From the NCBI RefSeq assembly GCF_034259325.1, contig NZ_JAXIVS010000013.1:1-64000 (forward strand): 64,000 nt of DNA, written 5' to 3'. A program made the translations under genes and the position numbers. Every line of letters begins with the position of its first letter. The stretch's first letter is position 1. Below are positions 49,937 through 58,503 of this stretch, one piece after another. The notes beneath the pieces are model-generated. The model made no database searches. It was not told where the DNA came from and worked only from the letters and a program-made list of their open reading frames with translations. The DNA comes from Hyalangium ruber (GTDB lineage Bacteria > Myxococcota > Myxococcia > Myxococcales > Myxococcaceae).

Positions 49937-51499
49937 CTACGCGGCGGCGTCCAGTTCCTCGAAGACGGAGAGGATCTCACGAGAGATGCCCCCGTCATCC
50001 ATCTGCTGCTCCGCGTCTAGCCCATAGCGCCGCGCGAGGTACTCCGTATAAGCGCAGGCGAAGAACTCATCCTCGTTCTGCTTCTGGTACTCGGAGCCGA
50101 TATAGCCGGCGAGTGACGCACGTCGGAGCAGCGTCTGGATGCGGGCTCGGAGTGGGGCGGGCCCGGAGAAGTACACCAGATGGGCAAATTCGTGGGCGAG
50201 CACCCACCCGTGCGCCCCTGGCGCGAGGCTCAGCAGTCCCTCGATCTTCGCGATGGCCATGCTTCCCACGGCCACACCGTGAAGGGCCTCGAAGGCTCGG
50301 TGATCGTCTTCCGCGCGCTCGTCTCGCCACTCCGCGAGCTCGGGCAGGTCCGAGGCGCGTACATCCAGTGGGAGGATCCGGACGTGATAGCCCGCTTGGG
50401 CCAGATGCGGGAGGAACTGGCGCAGCGGGAACGCCGATGCATGCACAACGCGGCGCTCGCGATCCGTCAGTGCCGACCAGTCCGGGAATACGCGTTCGAG
50501 CCCCTCCAGAGGACTCACTTCCGGTAAGCGCTTCAATGCCCCGAGGACATCCTGCTGCTCGAGCTCTAGCGCCGCCCCTTTTCCCAGCAGTGGCGCGAAG
50601 TCCTCCGGAGATAGCTCGTTTGCACGTTCGAAGTGCTTCAAGGCATTCCGAAATCGGCCCTCGCGCAGGGCGATCACGCCTTGCTGGACGTGGCCGATGC
50701 TGTCCGAGGTGTCGCTCCGCAGTCGCTCATCCGCGAGCTTCCGCAGTGCCTGCAGGGGGCGCAGCGCGAGGCTTGGAGCACGACACGGTGCCCCCAGCAT
50801 CTGGTGTGCCGCGAGCAGCGTGAAGTTCACGCCTGCGCGTGTGTCCAGCTTCCGCCGTCGGGCCGCATCTACCACCACCGCTTCATGGCCATGCATGGTG
50901 GCAAGGACTTCCGTATGGAGCGCCTCGAGTTCCGCGTACTCATCGCCCGACGGGCCGGAGGCGAAGGGGTCGCTGCGTGAGAGCTGTTCGTAGAGAGCCA
51001 TGGCGCGTTCCAGTGGCGACAGCGCCTCCTGCATACGTCCCTGGGCGAAGCGGGCTTTTCCGAGTAGACACAGGAGACGCGGCTCTGCTGACTGCTCCGC
51101 GGGAGCGAGGAGCGTCTCCGCCTCTGCGGCAGAGTCGACCTCGATGAGCTGATCGGCCAGGGCCGCGATCACATCAATGCGGCGTGGGTAGCGAGCGTAC
51201 AGCGCTCGCAACCGCTCAATCGAGGAGTGCGGTCGGCCAGCGCGGGTGTCCAGCCAAGCCAGCATCCATGTCGCGTCGTCATGCTGGGGTGAGCGCGCCA
51301 GGGCCTGCTCGAGCAGCTCGCGTGCGATGGCTGGCTGGTCCTCGGCACAGGACTGAGCGAGGTCGACCAGGGCGTTGACCCGGAGTTGCTCGCCCGAGTT
51401 GGCGACCAGCGCGAGCACCTCGTTCAGCTTCCCTGCGCTCAGCAGCCGCCGCACCTTGCGCGCGAGGCGCCAGGAGTGCAGCGAATCACCCAATCCCAT
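49937..51499 (-). CDS. TPR protein with C-terminal HExxH metallopeptidase-like domain
   Basis: The 520-residue protein has helical TPR-like repeats in the first 330 residues (ARELLEQALARSPQHDDATW, LLGKARFAQGRMQEALSPLE, GRFRNALKHFERANELSPED). The C-terminal domain contains GWVLAHEFAHLVYF, a zincin HExxH motif, and a downstream NEDEFFACAYTEYL whose Glu could be the third zinc ligand. There is no signal peptide or membrane segment. The layout resembles putative zinc metallopeptidases of unknown role in myxobacteria. Its start has GGGGAGG-like sequence upstream. Confidence 0.7.
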   Translation of the reverse strand: MGLGDSLHSWRLARKVRRLLSAGKLNEVLALVANSGEQLRVNALVDLAQSCAEDQPAIARELLEQALARSPQHDDATWMLAWLDTRAGRPHSSIERLRALYARYPRRIDVIAALADQLIEVDSAAEAETLLAPAEQSAEPRLLCLLGKARFAQGRMQEALSPLERAMALYEQLSRSDPFASGPSGDEYAELEALHTEVLATMHGHEAVVVDAARRRKLDTRAGVNFTLLAAHQMLGAPCRAPSLALRPLQALRKLADERLRSDTSDSIGHVQQGVIALREGRFRNALKHFERANELSPEDFAPLLGKGAALELEQQDVLGALKRLPEVSPLEGLERVFPDWSALTDRERRVVHASAFPLRQFLPHLAQAGYHVRILPLDVRASDLPELAEWRDERAEDDHRAFEALHGVAVGSMAIAKIEGLLSLAPGAHGWVLAHEFAHLVYFSGPAPLRARIQTLLRRASLAGYIGSEYQKQNEDEFFACAYTEYLARRYGLDAEQQMDDGGISREILSVFEELDAAA

Positions 51500-51931
51500 G
51501 GGGAGGTATTTCTCATTGAAGGATACGCTCTTTCAAGGAGGGTTCTGATCGACACTTCTCTGAAGGCTCGGGCGGGCGAGAGGGGAACTCGATGCACAGC
51601 CGCGCGCCCCCTTCGGGCCGGTTTCCTGCGGTGATCTTCCCGCCGAATGACCCAGGGGAACGCCCGTGGCACCTGCGTCCCTGGCCCCTCTTCGGTCGAG
51701 GGCAGCTTCTGCAGGGCGAGAGAAAGCGAAGGAAGAGCCATCTTTCAATCCAGGCGGCCACGAGGCGCACGCTCTTCGAAGCTACCACAAGCGTCGGTAT
51801 ACCCATACCTCAAGTTGAATCGAGAGCGCACCGCGTGAGGAGAGCTGGCACCCGCGAAGCGCTTGGATAGCTCCGCATGACTTTCCTGGTGGGCTAAGTT
51901 AGTTTTGGGTAGCACTGTCCAGGAGGAACCT
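51500..51931 (+). other. Intergenic region without recognisable genes
   Basis: About 430 bases between the divergent TPR-metallopeptidase gene and the lipoprotein gene. Short open frames exist, but none has a convincing start signal or family match. The promoters of both flanking genes should lie here. The last 60 bases are somewhat richer in A and T (TAAGTTAGTTTTGGGTAGCA). Confidence 0.4.
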
Positions 51932-52414
51932 ATGCAGCGAACGGGTTCAGCACAGCCACCGTCTGTCCTGAGTGCTCTTTTGTTCGCTACGGGTTTGCTG
52001 GGACTTAGTGGTTGCAGCTCGGTACAGGTTGTCCATGGCACAGGTGGTTCGGGAAACTGGACCACTATCGCGCAAGGAGTTCCAGGAGGGGACTGCAACC
52101 AGACAGACAGCACCGTCTCGTGCTGTCTCAAGAAGAACCCTGGCCAGTATGAGCGCTGCGGGGTCACGCCTCCCAAGGAAGCGCCTAAGACATCTCCTCG
52201 CTTGCCGCCTACAGCGCTCACCAACAAGCAGCGCATACAGAGAAAGGAGTACTGTCAGGAATTCTATGAGCGGTGCATCGCCGCCGGAGGGGAGGACCTG
52301 GAGGGGTTCACCTACGGGAAGACTCACTGCAAATCCTGCTATGATGAATGTTTCAAGACAGGAGAATGGCCCGCAGAGTTCGACGGTGAAGTTTGCCCCG
52401 GAGGAGCACGGTGA
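51932..52414 (+). CDS. Cys-rich lipoprotein, possibly SitA-like toxin
   Basis: The 160-residue protein has a signal peptide with lipobox (GLLGLSGCSSVQVVHGTG). The mature part carries two conserved-looking blocks: DSTVSCCLKKNPGQYERCG and, at the end, YCQEFYERCIAAGGEDLEG and THCKSCYDECF. I recall the leader and the SCCLKKxPGQYERCG block from variable myxobacterial lipoproteins with toxin-like ends, reminiscent of SitA proteins delivered by outer membrane exchange. AGGAGG lies five bases before the ATG. It overlaps the next gene by four bases (GTGA). Confidence 0.6.
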   Translation: MQRTGSAQPPSVLSALLFATGLLGLSGCSSVQVVHGTGGSGNWTTIAQGVPGGDCNQTDSTVSCCLKKNPGQYERCGVTPPKEAPKTSPRLPPTALTNKQRIQRKEYCQEFYERCIAAGGEDLEGFTYGKTHCKSCYDECFKTGEWPAEFDGEVCPGGAR

Positions 52415-52947
52415 ATCGCCCTCGAAGGGAGTGGTGGCGTACCGTGGCTCAGGAGAAGGATTATCTCATTCTGCTGCTGGGCTATTCCAAGGCACCTTTC
52501 GAGGTGATTGTGCTCGCGCTCAAGGATTTCGAGCGCCGGTTCTTGCGCGAGGCGCGCACGCCCGCCGAGCGGTTGCACCTTCAGCAACTGACGGCCAGTG
52601 ACATGCTTGTTGAAGCCTATGGGGAGGCTCGGCCGTGGAAAGACTTTGGTCCACCGCTGCGACGCATCAAACAGCTTGGCTTTCCTGACCTCCGCACTCA
52701 CATCTTGATCGCCTGTCTCTATGTTCAGTCGCTGTCCTTGTTTCCGGAAAGGGCACGTGATGCCTTCGCGATGCTGGACGAAGCGGAACGGCGTGTGAGG
52801 CGGATGCGAGGGAATCCCGATGTCCGGCAGAAACGCCTCGAAGGGATTGAGCAGGCACGGCGCACGGCGGAAGCGCAGGGCATTTCGCCTCCGGCTGTTG
52901 CTCAGCCCAGGAAGCGCCAGGCCATGAGGGCAGGGAAGCCGACGTAG
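52411..52947 (+). CDS. Small cytoplasmic protein, possible immunity partner
   Basis: The 178-residue protein has no signal peptide and is predicted to be helical (EVIVLALKDFERRFLREART, LQQLTASDMLVEAYGEARPW, ARDAFAMLDEAERRVRRMRG). The GTG at 52411 has GGAGG six bases upstream and overlaps the stop of the lipoprotein gene, so the two are translationally coupled. I do not recognise the family. An immunity role is inferred only from the gene pairing. Its last 46 bases overlap the convergent membrane protein gene. Confidence 0.5.
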   Translation: MNRPRREWWRTVAQEKDYLILLLGYSKAPFEVIVLALKDFERRFLREARTPAERLHLQQLTASDMLVEAYGEARPWKDFGPPLRRIKQLGFPDLRTHILIACLYVQSLSLFPERARDAFAMLDEAERRVRRMRGNPDVRQKRLEGIEQARRTAEAQGISPPAVAQPRKRQAMRAGKPT

Positions 52948-53804
52948 TACACGAGCCGGCACAGCCACTCCGCGGCGCGTCGCACACCCCGCGCATAGGA
53001 GGGCAGCAGCCAGGTCATGGGGAACGCCAGCACCTCGGCGAGGATCCGCCAGAAGCCAGCGAACAGCAGCAGGCCCAGGGTGAAGGAGAGCCAGTAGCCG
53101 GCGAATGTCTTCAGGTACGCCGCGAGCCCGAACGCGTCGTACTCGCCGAAGGGCCCGCCGAAGGTGATGTACTGGTGCGCCCGGAACATGATTCCCGCGG
53201 GCAGCAGCGGGAACAGGCCGAACTTGAAGGCCGGCGCGTCCAAGAACCAACGCCGCCGGTCATGCCGGGCCTGCCCGAAGCGGGCGCTGGGGTGCTGGGC
53301 CGCCGCGGCGGCCGTGGGCAGCGTGTCGCCCAGCGCGGTCAGCAGCGGAGCGAGGGTGGAAGCCTGGAGGTGGTAGTCGAAGCGCCTCCCCGACTTCATC
53401 CGCAGCGCCAGACCGGTCCCCGGGAGCGGGAGTCTCCAGGGCTCGACGCGGGTGATGGACTCCCGAGGGATCTCGAACCGCACGCCGCGAAGCTGCAACA
53501 CGAGGCGCGTCGGCTCCGCGTGGAGGCTTGCCGCTGTGAAGCGCCTCAGGAGCCACACCAACACCAGCGGCAGGAGGGAGAAGCCCAGCAGCCGGAGCGC
53601 CGTCCCCAGTGGGGAGATATCGTCATAGCCCTCGAGGACTCCGAGCAGGGAGAGCGCCACGAGGTAGAGCAGGTTCGCCGCGCTCAGCACCTGGGCCGCG
53701 GCGGCAAGCACCCGGAGGGCGGGCGACCAGGCATGGACGGAGAGGCGAGCCGCGGTGTCATCGCCTGCGCTGGGGGGCGGGACGGGCTCGGCGTCGGCGT
53801 GCAT
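52902..53804 (-). CDS. Membrane protein of unknown function with PH-like middle domain
   Basis: The 300-residue protein has two N-terminal membrane segments (about 30-60 and 65-87, LGFSLLPLVLVWLLRRF). A soluble beta-rich middle follows (RLVLQLRGVRFEIPRESITR, LALRMKSGRRFDYHL), resembling a bacterial PH domain. Then come several membrane segments (FGLFPLLPAGIMF, YWLSFTLGLLLFAGFWRILA, LVYYVGFPALMAW). No enzymatic motif. It converges with and overlaps the preceding gene by 46 bases. Confidence 0.65.
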   Translation of the reverse strand: MHADAEPVPPPSAGDDTAARLSVHAWSPALRVLAAAAQVLSAANLLYLVALSLLGVLEGYDDISPLGTALRLLGFSLLPLVLVWLLRRFTAASLHAEPTRLVLQLRGVRFEIPRESITRVEPWRLPLPGTGLALRMKSGRRFDYHLQASTLAPLLTALGDTLPTAAAAAQHPSARFGQARHDRRRWFLDAPAFKFGLFPLLPAGIMFRAHQYITFGGPFGEYDAFGLAAYLKTFAGYWLSFTLGLLLFAGFWRILAEVLAFPMTWLLPSYARGVRRAAEWLCRLVYYVGFPALMAWRFLG

Positions 53805-53896
53805 GGGGGGCGGTAAGGGTAAGGGCCCAGTGTGGGCTTGGTTGGCCTGGGCGGAAGGGGCCGGTACTATACGCAGCCCGGAGGTCCTGAGCGAGC

Positions 53897-54562
53897 ATGC
53901 CGGAGTCCCCGCCGGCCCAAGAGCGGCGCGTCGACAGCGATGGTGTCGTGAGGGTCGAGCAACGGCGCGCGAGCGGTATCGCGTGGGTGCTCGGCCTGGG
54001 CATCGCCATTACCTGCGTGTGCCTGGCCCTGAGCGCGTGGATGTTCTTCGATACGCCCGAGGTAGAACTGCCGGTGTTCGCCGAGAGCGAGCCACCGCCC
54101 GTGGCGACGCCTCCTCCCGCGACGGCCCCGGTGGTGCGTCCAGCGCCCGCGCGTCCGGTCACGAAGCCGGCCTTGCCCCAGCACCTGCAGAAGCAGGTGG
54201 CCGCCGTGCCCGAAGAGGTGCTGGAGCAACTGCCCGAGGGACTCTACGAGATGCCCAAGCCTGGGGATGAACCTTCGGGGATGATGTTGTTCCCGGCGCC
54301 GGGGACCGATCCCATCAAGAAGGGAATCCTGGTGCCCGAGGACTTCGAGCTGCCGCCGGGCTACGTGCGCCACTACCAGGCCACGGATGACGGTGAGCGT
54401 CTGCCCGCCATCCTGATGTTCAACCCGGAGAAGCCTCCGCTGGACGCGAACGGCCAGCCGATGAAGGTGCCCGAGAATGGCATCGTCCCACCGGAGCTGG
54501 CGCCGCCGGGGCTGCCCATCCAGATGCTGAAGGATCCGAACGAGGGCGGGGCAGGGCCATGA
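53897..54562 (+). CDS. Single-pass membrane protein with proline-rich exterior
   Basis: The 221-residue protein has a basic N-terminus, one membrane segment (about residues 27-50, IAWVLGLGIAITCVCLALSA), a Pro/Ala-rich linker (about 60-95) and an exterior domain (LPQHLQKQVAAVPEEVLEQL, LVPEDFELPPGYVRHYQATD). No family is recognised. It overlaps lnt by four bases, so it is the first gene of that operon. Confidence 0.65.
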   Translation: MPESPPAQERRVDSDGVVRVEQRRASGIAWVLGLGIAITCVCLALSAWMFFDTPEVELPVFAESEPPPVATPPPATAPVVRPAPARPVTKPALPQHLQKQVAAVPEEVLEQLPEGLYEMPKPGDEPSGMMLFPAPGTDPIKKGILVPEDFELPPGYVRHYQATDDGERLPAILMFNPEKPPLDANGQPMKVPENGIVPPELAPPGLPIQMLKDPNEGGAGP

Positions 54563-56217
54563 GCGCGGAGCTGTCCACGGGGCGGCGGTACGGGGAGTTC
54601 CTCCTCGGTGCCGTGGCGACCACCTTTCTGGTGTCGCTGTTCGGGAGCATCGAGGCCACCTGGTGCTGGGTGGTCTGGGTGGCGATGGTGCCGTGGCTGG
54701 CCGTGCTCGACCGGGTCCGAACGGCGCGACAGGCGCTGATGGCCGGGTTGGTGCAGAGCCTCGTCTTCACCGTCGGCATCTTCGGGTGGTTCGCGGAGGC
54801 GTTGCGGGAGTACGCACAGTCCTCGGCCTCGTGGGCCTTCTGGCTCGTGCTGCTGGTGTTCGCGCCGCTGCTCCAGCCTCAGTTCATCACCGCTTCGCTG
54901 GCGCGGCACCTGGCCCGGCGGGTGGCTCCGGAGGGCGCGTTCCTGCGCGCGGGGCTGGTGGGAGCGCTGGTGTACGCAGGCACGGAGTGGGCGGTGCCCA
55001 AGCTCTTCGCGGACACGGTCGGCCATGGCTTCTACAGCTCCGTCTGGTGGAGACAGGGCGCGGACCTCGCCGGGGCGCATGGGCTCACGGTGGTGATGCT
55101 GCTCGTCAATGAATGCGTGCTCGCGGCGGTGCGGGCGTTCGCGGCGCGCGGCTGGAAGTGGCCGGGAGCCAGGGCGTTGCGCATACCCGCGGTGGGAGCG
55201 GTGGCACTGGTGGGGGCGCTCACGGTGTATGGGGCTCTGCGGCACCGGCAGGTGAGCGAGCGCACCGCATCGGGACCCGGGCTCACGGTGGGGGTGGTGC
55301 AGGCGAACATCACCAACTATGGCCAGCTCCTGCAGCAGATGGGCGCGTACGACGCGCTTCGGATGATCCTGGACACGCACTACCGCCTGTCCGACGAGCT
55401 GATGAAGGACACGAAGCCGGATCTGATCGTGTGGCCAGAGACGGTGTACCCCACGACGTTCGGCTCACCGAAGAGCGAGGAAGGAGCGGAGTTCGATCAG
55501 GAGCTCAGCGCCTTCGTGGGCGAGCGTCAGATGCCGCTCATCTTCGGCGCGTATGACTTGGAGCAGGATCGCGAGTTCAACGCGGCGATGTTCCTGGGGC
55601 CCGTGGGCCAGCCGGAAGAGCGGCGGCTGGAACTGGGGGTCTACCGCAAGACGATGTTGTTCCCGCTGACGGAGTGGGTGCCCGAAGTGATGGACACGCC
55701 CTGGGTGCGTGGGGTGCTGCCGTGGCTGGGGACGTGGAAGCGGGGGCCGGGGCCGCAACTGCTGGACTTCCCGCTGCGCGGGGGGCGGGTGCTGAAGGTG
55801 GCGCCGCTCATCTGTTACGAGGCCATCTTCCCGGGCTACGTGGCGGAGGCGGTGGGCAAGGGCGCCGAGCTCATCGTGACGATTTCCAACGACTCATGGT
55901 TCGGCACGTCGGCGGGGCCGAAGCTGCACCTGACGCTGGCGGCGTTCCGGAGCATCGAGACGCGGCTGCCACAGGTGCGAGCGACGAACTCGGGCATCTC
56001 GGCCCTCATCACGCCGACAGGGGAGCTCGTCCGCGAGGTGCAGACCGGTCAGCGCGCGGGCGTGCTGATGACGGTGCCGCCGGCGGTACACATGGGCACG
56101 CTGATGGTGGCTTGGGGAGACTGGTTCGGACCCACGGCGCTGGTGACGGGGTTGGTGTTGCTCCTGGCACAAGCGCTGCTGGCGCGGCGGCGGAAGCTGG
56201 CGCGGGAGCAGGCGTGA
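54559..56217 (+). CDS. lnt: Apolipoprotein N-acyltransferase Lnt
   Basis: Lnt adds the third acyl chain to lipoproteins in the inner membrane. The 552-residue protein has six to eight membrane segments around a nitrilase-like periplasmic domain. The catalytic triad is recognisable: Glu in IVWPETVYPT, Lys in VYRKTMLFPLTEWVP and Cys in APLICYEAIFPG, with the conserved NDSWFG motif. A C-terminal membrane segment follows (ALVTGLVLLLAQALLA). The abundance of lipoproteins in this genome fits the need for it. It overlaps both neighbours by four bases. Confidence 0.9.
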   Translation: MSAELSTGRRYGEFLLGAVATTFLVSLFGSIEATWCWVVWVAMVPWLAVLDRVRTARQALMAGLVQSLVFTVGIFGWFAEALREYAQSSASWAFWLVLLVFAPLLQPQFITASLARHLARRVAPEGAFLRAGLVGALVYAGTEWAVPKLFADTVGHGFYSSVWWRQGADLAGAHGLTVVMLLVNECVLAAVRAFAARGWKWPGARALRIPAVGAVALVGALTVYGALRHRQVSERTASGPGLTVGVVQANITNYGQLLQQMGAYDALRMILDTHYRLSDELMKDTKPDLIVWPETVYPTTFGSPKSEEGAEFDQELSAFVGERQMPLIFGAYDLEQDREFNAAMFLGPVGQPEERRLELGVYRKTMLFPLTEWVPEVMDTPWVRGVLPWLGTWKRGPGPQLLDFPLRGGRVLKVAPLICYEAIFPGYVAEAVGKGAELIVTISNDSWFGTSAGPKLHLTLAAFRSIETRLPQVRATNSGISALITPTGELVREVQTGQRAGVLMTVPPAVHMGTLMVAWGDWFGPTALVTGLVLLLAQALLARRRKLAREQA

Positions 56218-56645
56218 GGAGGTGCCTCCTCTTGGCATGGCTTGCCAGCTTCACCTGTGTCTTCATGGTGATGTGGCTCAGCAGCTACCACTTCTATACC
56301 TCCGTGGGGATCGACACGGAGGAGGCGCGAGGCGCCCAGATTCGCTGCAAGTACTATCGATTCCGGTGGCCAGGGGATGGCTCGTTCAGGATCGGCACCG
56401 TTGTGTTGCTCGAATCGAATTCCGGCCGCCCCCTGGATACGTTCGATCTAGGGGGACGCTTCTTCCAGCCCGGTCGCCCGTCGGTCCCTCAGTCCCTCTG
56501 GAACCGCCTGGGTTTCTGGTGGATTGACGCACAATCCACCGAGGAGTCCTGGGTGGGGATGCCGAGCTGGCTCCCCCCATTACTCAGCGGCACGACCGCT
56601 GTCTGGATCGTCAGGACGAACAGGCGCTCACGCCAGCAGCCGTGA
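56214..56645 (+). CDS. Small membrane-anchored protein downstream of lnt
   Basis: The 143-residue protein begins with a signal-anchor (CLLLAWLASFTCVFMVMWL) and ends with a second hydrophobic stretch (LPPLLSGTTAVWIV) before a basic tail. The GTG at 56214 overlaps the lnt stop (GTGA) and has GGGAGC upstream, so the pair is coupled. No family is recognised. Its end overlaps the convergent acyl-CoA dehydrogenase gene by 18 bases. Confidence 0.55.
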   Translation: MRRCLLLAWLASFTCVFMVMWLSSYHFYTSVGIDTEEARGAQIRCKYYRFRWPGDGSFRIGTVVLLESNSGRPLDTFDLGGRFFQPGRPSVPQSLWNRLGFWWIDAQSTEESWVGMPSWLPPLLSGTTAVWIVRTNRRSRQQP

Positions 56646-58286
56646 GTCATCCAGATCCATATCGGTAATCAGGTTCACGCCGTGACGCGTGAACCGCCGG
56701 GCCGCCGCCATCACCTTCGGCCCGTGCCCGTGGTCCAGGCACCACTGCGCGTGCTCCACCAGCAACGCCAACTCCATCGTTCGGCCCAGCGTCAGCGCGA
56801 AGCGTCTCGCCCCTGCCTCCAGCCCCACCGGGTTCGCCAGTGTCCCTGTCACCCAGCCCCGCGCCTGCTCCACCGCTTCCTGCGCCGCTTTCACGCACGG
56901 TTTCAGCCCCGAGTCCTTCGCCGCCTCCAGCCGCTTCTCCACGTCCGCGTGGAACACGTCCAGCGTCCCTTCCTTCGCCAGCGCCCGCAGCGCGTCCAGC
57001 GAGAGCACGTTCGTCGTGCCCTCCCAGATGCTCAGCACCTGCGAGTCCGCCAGCAGCCTCGGCAGCCCCGTGTCCTCCACGTAGCCCGCACCCCCGAAGC
57101 CCTCCACCGCCTCCGAGCTCACCGCCACCACCTGCCGCCCCGTCGTCAGCTTCGCCAGCGGCGTCACCAGCCGCTGCAGCAACAGCTCCTCCTCGGTCGC
57201 CACCTTCGCCTCCATCCGCCCCAGCAGCTCCGCCGCCCGGAACGCCATCAGGAAGCCCGCCTCCACCTCCGCCTCCATCCCCGCCAGCGTGTCCACGTGC
57301 AGCGGCTTCTCCGCCAGCTTCGCCCCGAACTGCACCCGCCGCGCCGCGTAGTCCCTCGCCAGCGCCATCGCCCGCCGCAGCCCCCACGCCGCTCCCATCG
57401 CGTTCCACGTCCGCGTCACGTTCAGCATCCACGACATGTTCCGGATGCCGTCCGTCAGCCCCACCACCGGCACCGCCAACGCCCCATCCAGCGTCAGCTC
57501 CGCCGTCGGCACCTTGCGCGTCCCCAGCTTGTCCTTCAGCCGGTTGATCTGGATGCCGTTCAGGAACCCGTCCGTCCCTCGCGTCTCCACGTAGAACAAC
57601 GCCAGCCCCTTACCGCCCGGGCCGTTGCCCTCCGGCCGCGCCAGCGTCAGCGCCATTTGCGACGTCGTCGCCGAGGTGAACCACTTCGTCCCGTACAGCC
57701 GCCAGCCCTCCGGCGTCTTCCGCGCCACCGTCTGCGTCAGCCCTACGTCCGAGCCGCCCGTGCGCTCCGTCATCCACTGGCCCGATGTCCAGAACGTCGC
57801 CGGATCCCTCGAAGTCAGGTGGGGCAGGGCGCGCGAGATCAGCTCCTGATTCCCCAGCGACACGAGCGTCCGCGCCGCGCCGTCCGTCATCGCCAGCGGG
57901 CACGAGTACACGTCCAGCGAAGGCTGCACCACGTAGTTCAGCGCGAACTGGTGCAGCCGGCTGTACTCGCCGCTCTTCTGCTCGTACGCCACCGCCACCA
58001 GGCCCCGCTTCGCCGCCAGCACCTCCGCCTCGCGCCACAGCGGTGACACCTCGATGCGGTCCACCCGCCGGCCCCACGCATCCCACTGCGTCAGCTCCGG
58101 CTCGTTCAGCCGATCCCTCAGCTGGAACTCATAGAAGTACTTGCCCCCCAGCTCGCCCAGCTCCCGGAGCTCCTCCGTGATGGAGCGCCGCAGCTCCTCC
58201 GGGAGCCGGCGGGCGAGGTAGGACTGCAAGAGCGCGTCGTCGTCGTACTGGTTTCCGAGGCGAGGGGGATCCTGGAAGAAGCTCAT
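56628..58286 (-). CDS. Acyl-CoA dehydrogenase, AidB-like
   Basis: The 552-residue flavoprotein has the acyl-CoA dehydrogenase core (FWTSGQWMTERTGGSDVGLT, GTKWFTSATTSQMALTLARP, RNMSWMLNVTRTWNAMGAAW, YAARRVQFGAKLAEKPLH, VLSIWEGTTNVLSLDALRAL). The MTERTGGSD signature, the N-terminal extension and the length of about 550 are typical of the AidB group (AidB is linked to the adaptive response to alkylation) rather than short fatty-acid enzymes of about 380 residues. No neighbouring genes belong to the same pathway. Confidence 0.88.
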   Translation of the reverse strand: MSFFQDPPRLGNQYDDDALLQSYLARRLPEELRRSITEELRELGELGGKYFYEFQLRDRLNEPELTQWDAWGRRVDRIEVSPLWREAEVLAAKRGLVAVAYEQKSGEYSRLHQFALNYVVQPSLDVYSCPLAMTDGAARTLVSLGNQELISRALPHLTSRDPATFWTSGQWMTERTGGSDVGLTQTVARKTPEGWRLYGTKWFTSATTSQMALTLARPEGNGPGGKGLALFYVETRGTDGFLNGIQINRLKDKLGTRKVPTAELTLDGALAVPVVGLTDGIRNMSWMLNVTRTWNAMGAAWGLRRAMALARDYAARRVQFGAKLAEKPLHVDTLAGMEAEVEAGFLMAFRAAELLGRMEAKVATEEELLLQRLVTPLAKLTTGRQVVAVSSEAVEGFGGAGYVEDTGLPRLLADSQVLSIWEGTTNVLSLDALRALAKEGTLDVFHADVEKRLEAAKDSGLKPCVKAAQEAVEQARGWVTGTLANPVGLEAGARRFALTLGRTMELALLVEHAQWCLDHGHGPKVMAAARRFTRHGVNLITDMDLDDSRLLA

Positions 58287-58503
58287 GCCTTCAGGCTAGC
58301 ACCCGCCTCCAGAGCGCGCCGCTGCTGTAAGCACTGGCAAACCCAGGCCCCAGGCCCTCCACCCACCGCCTCAAGGCCCTCGATTCTTGGTTTCTTGAAA
58401 ACAGGAAAACAAGGATAGTGCGATCTAGCCCTTGAAGATCAGGCTGCTTGCCCGGTACAGTAAAAACCACTTTTAACGCTGTCGCTGTATCGGGGAGCCC
58501 ACG

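Noticed and set aside
51592-51870. 92-residue plus-strand frame in the gap before the lipoprotein
   Set aside because: No ribosome binding site, no family match and composition typical of non-coding GC-rich DNA.
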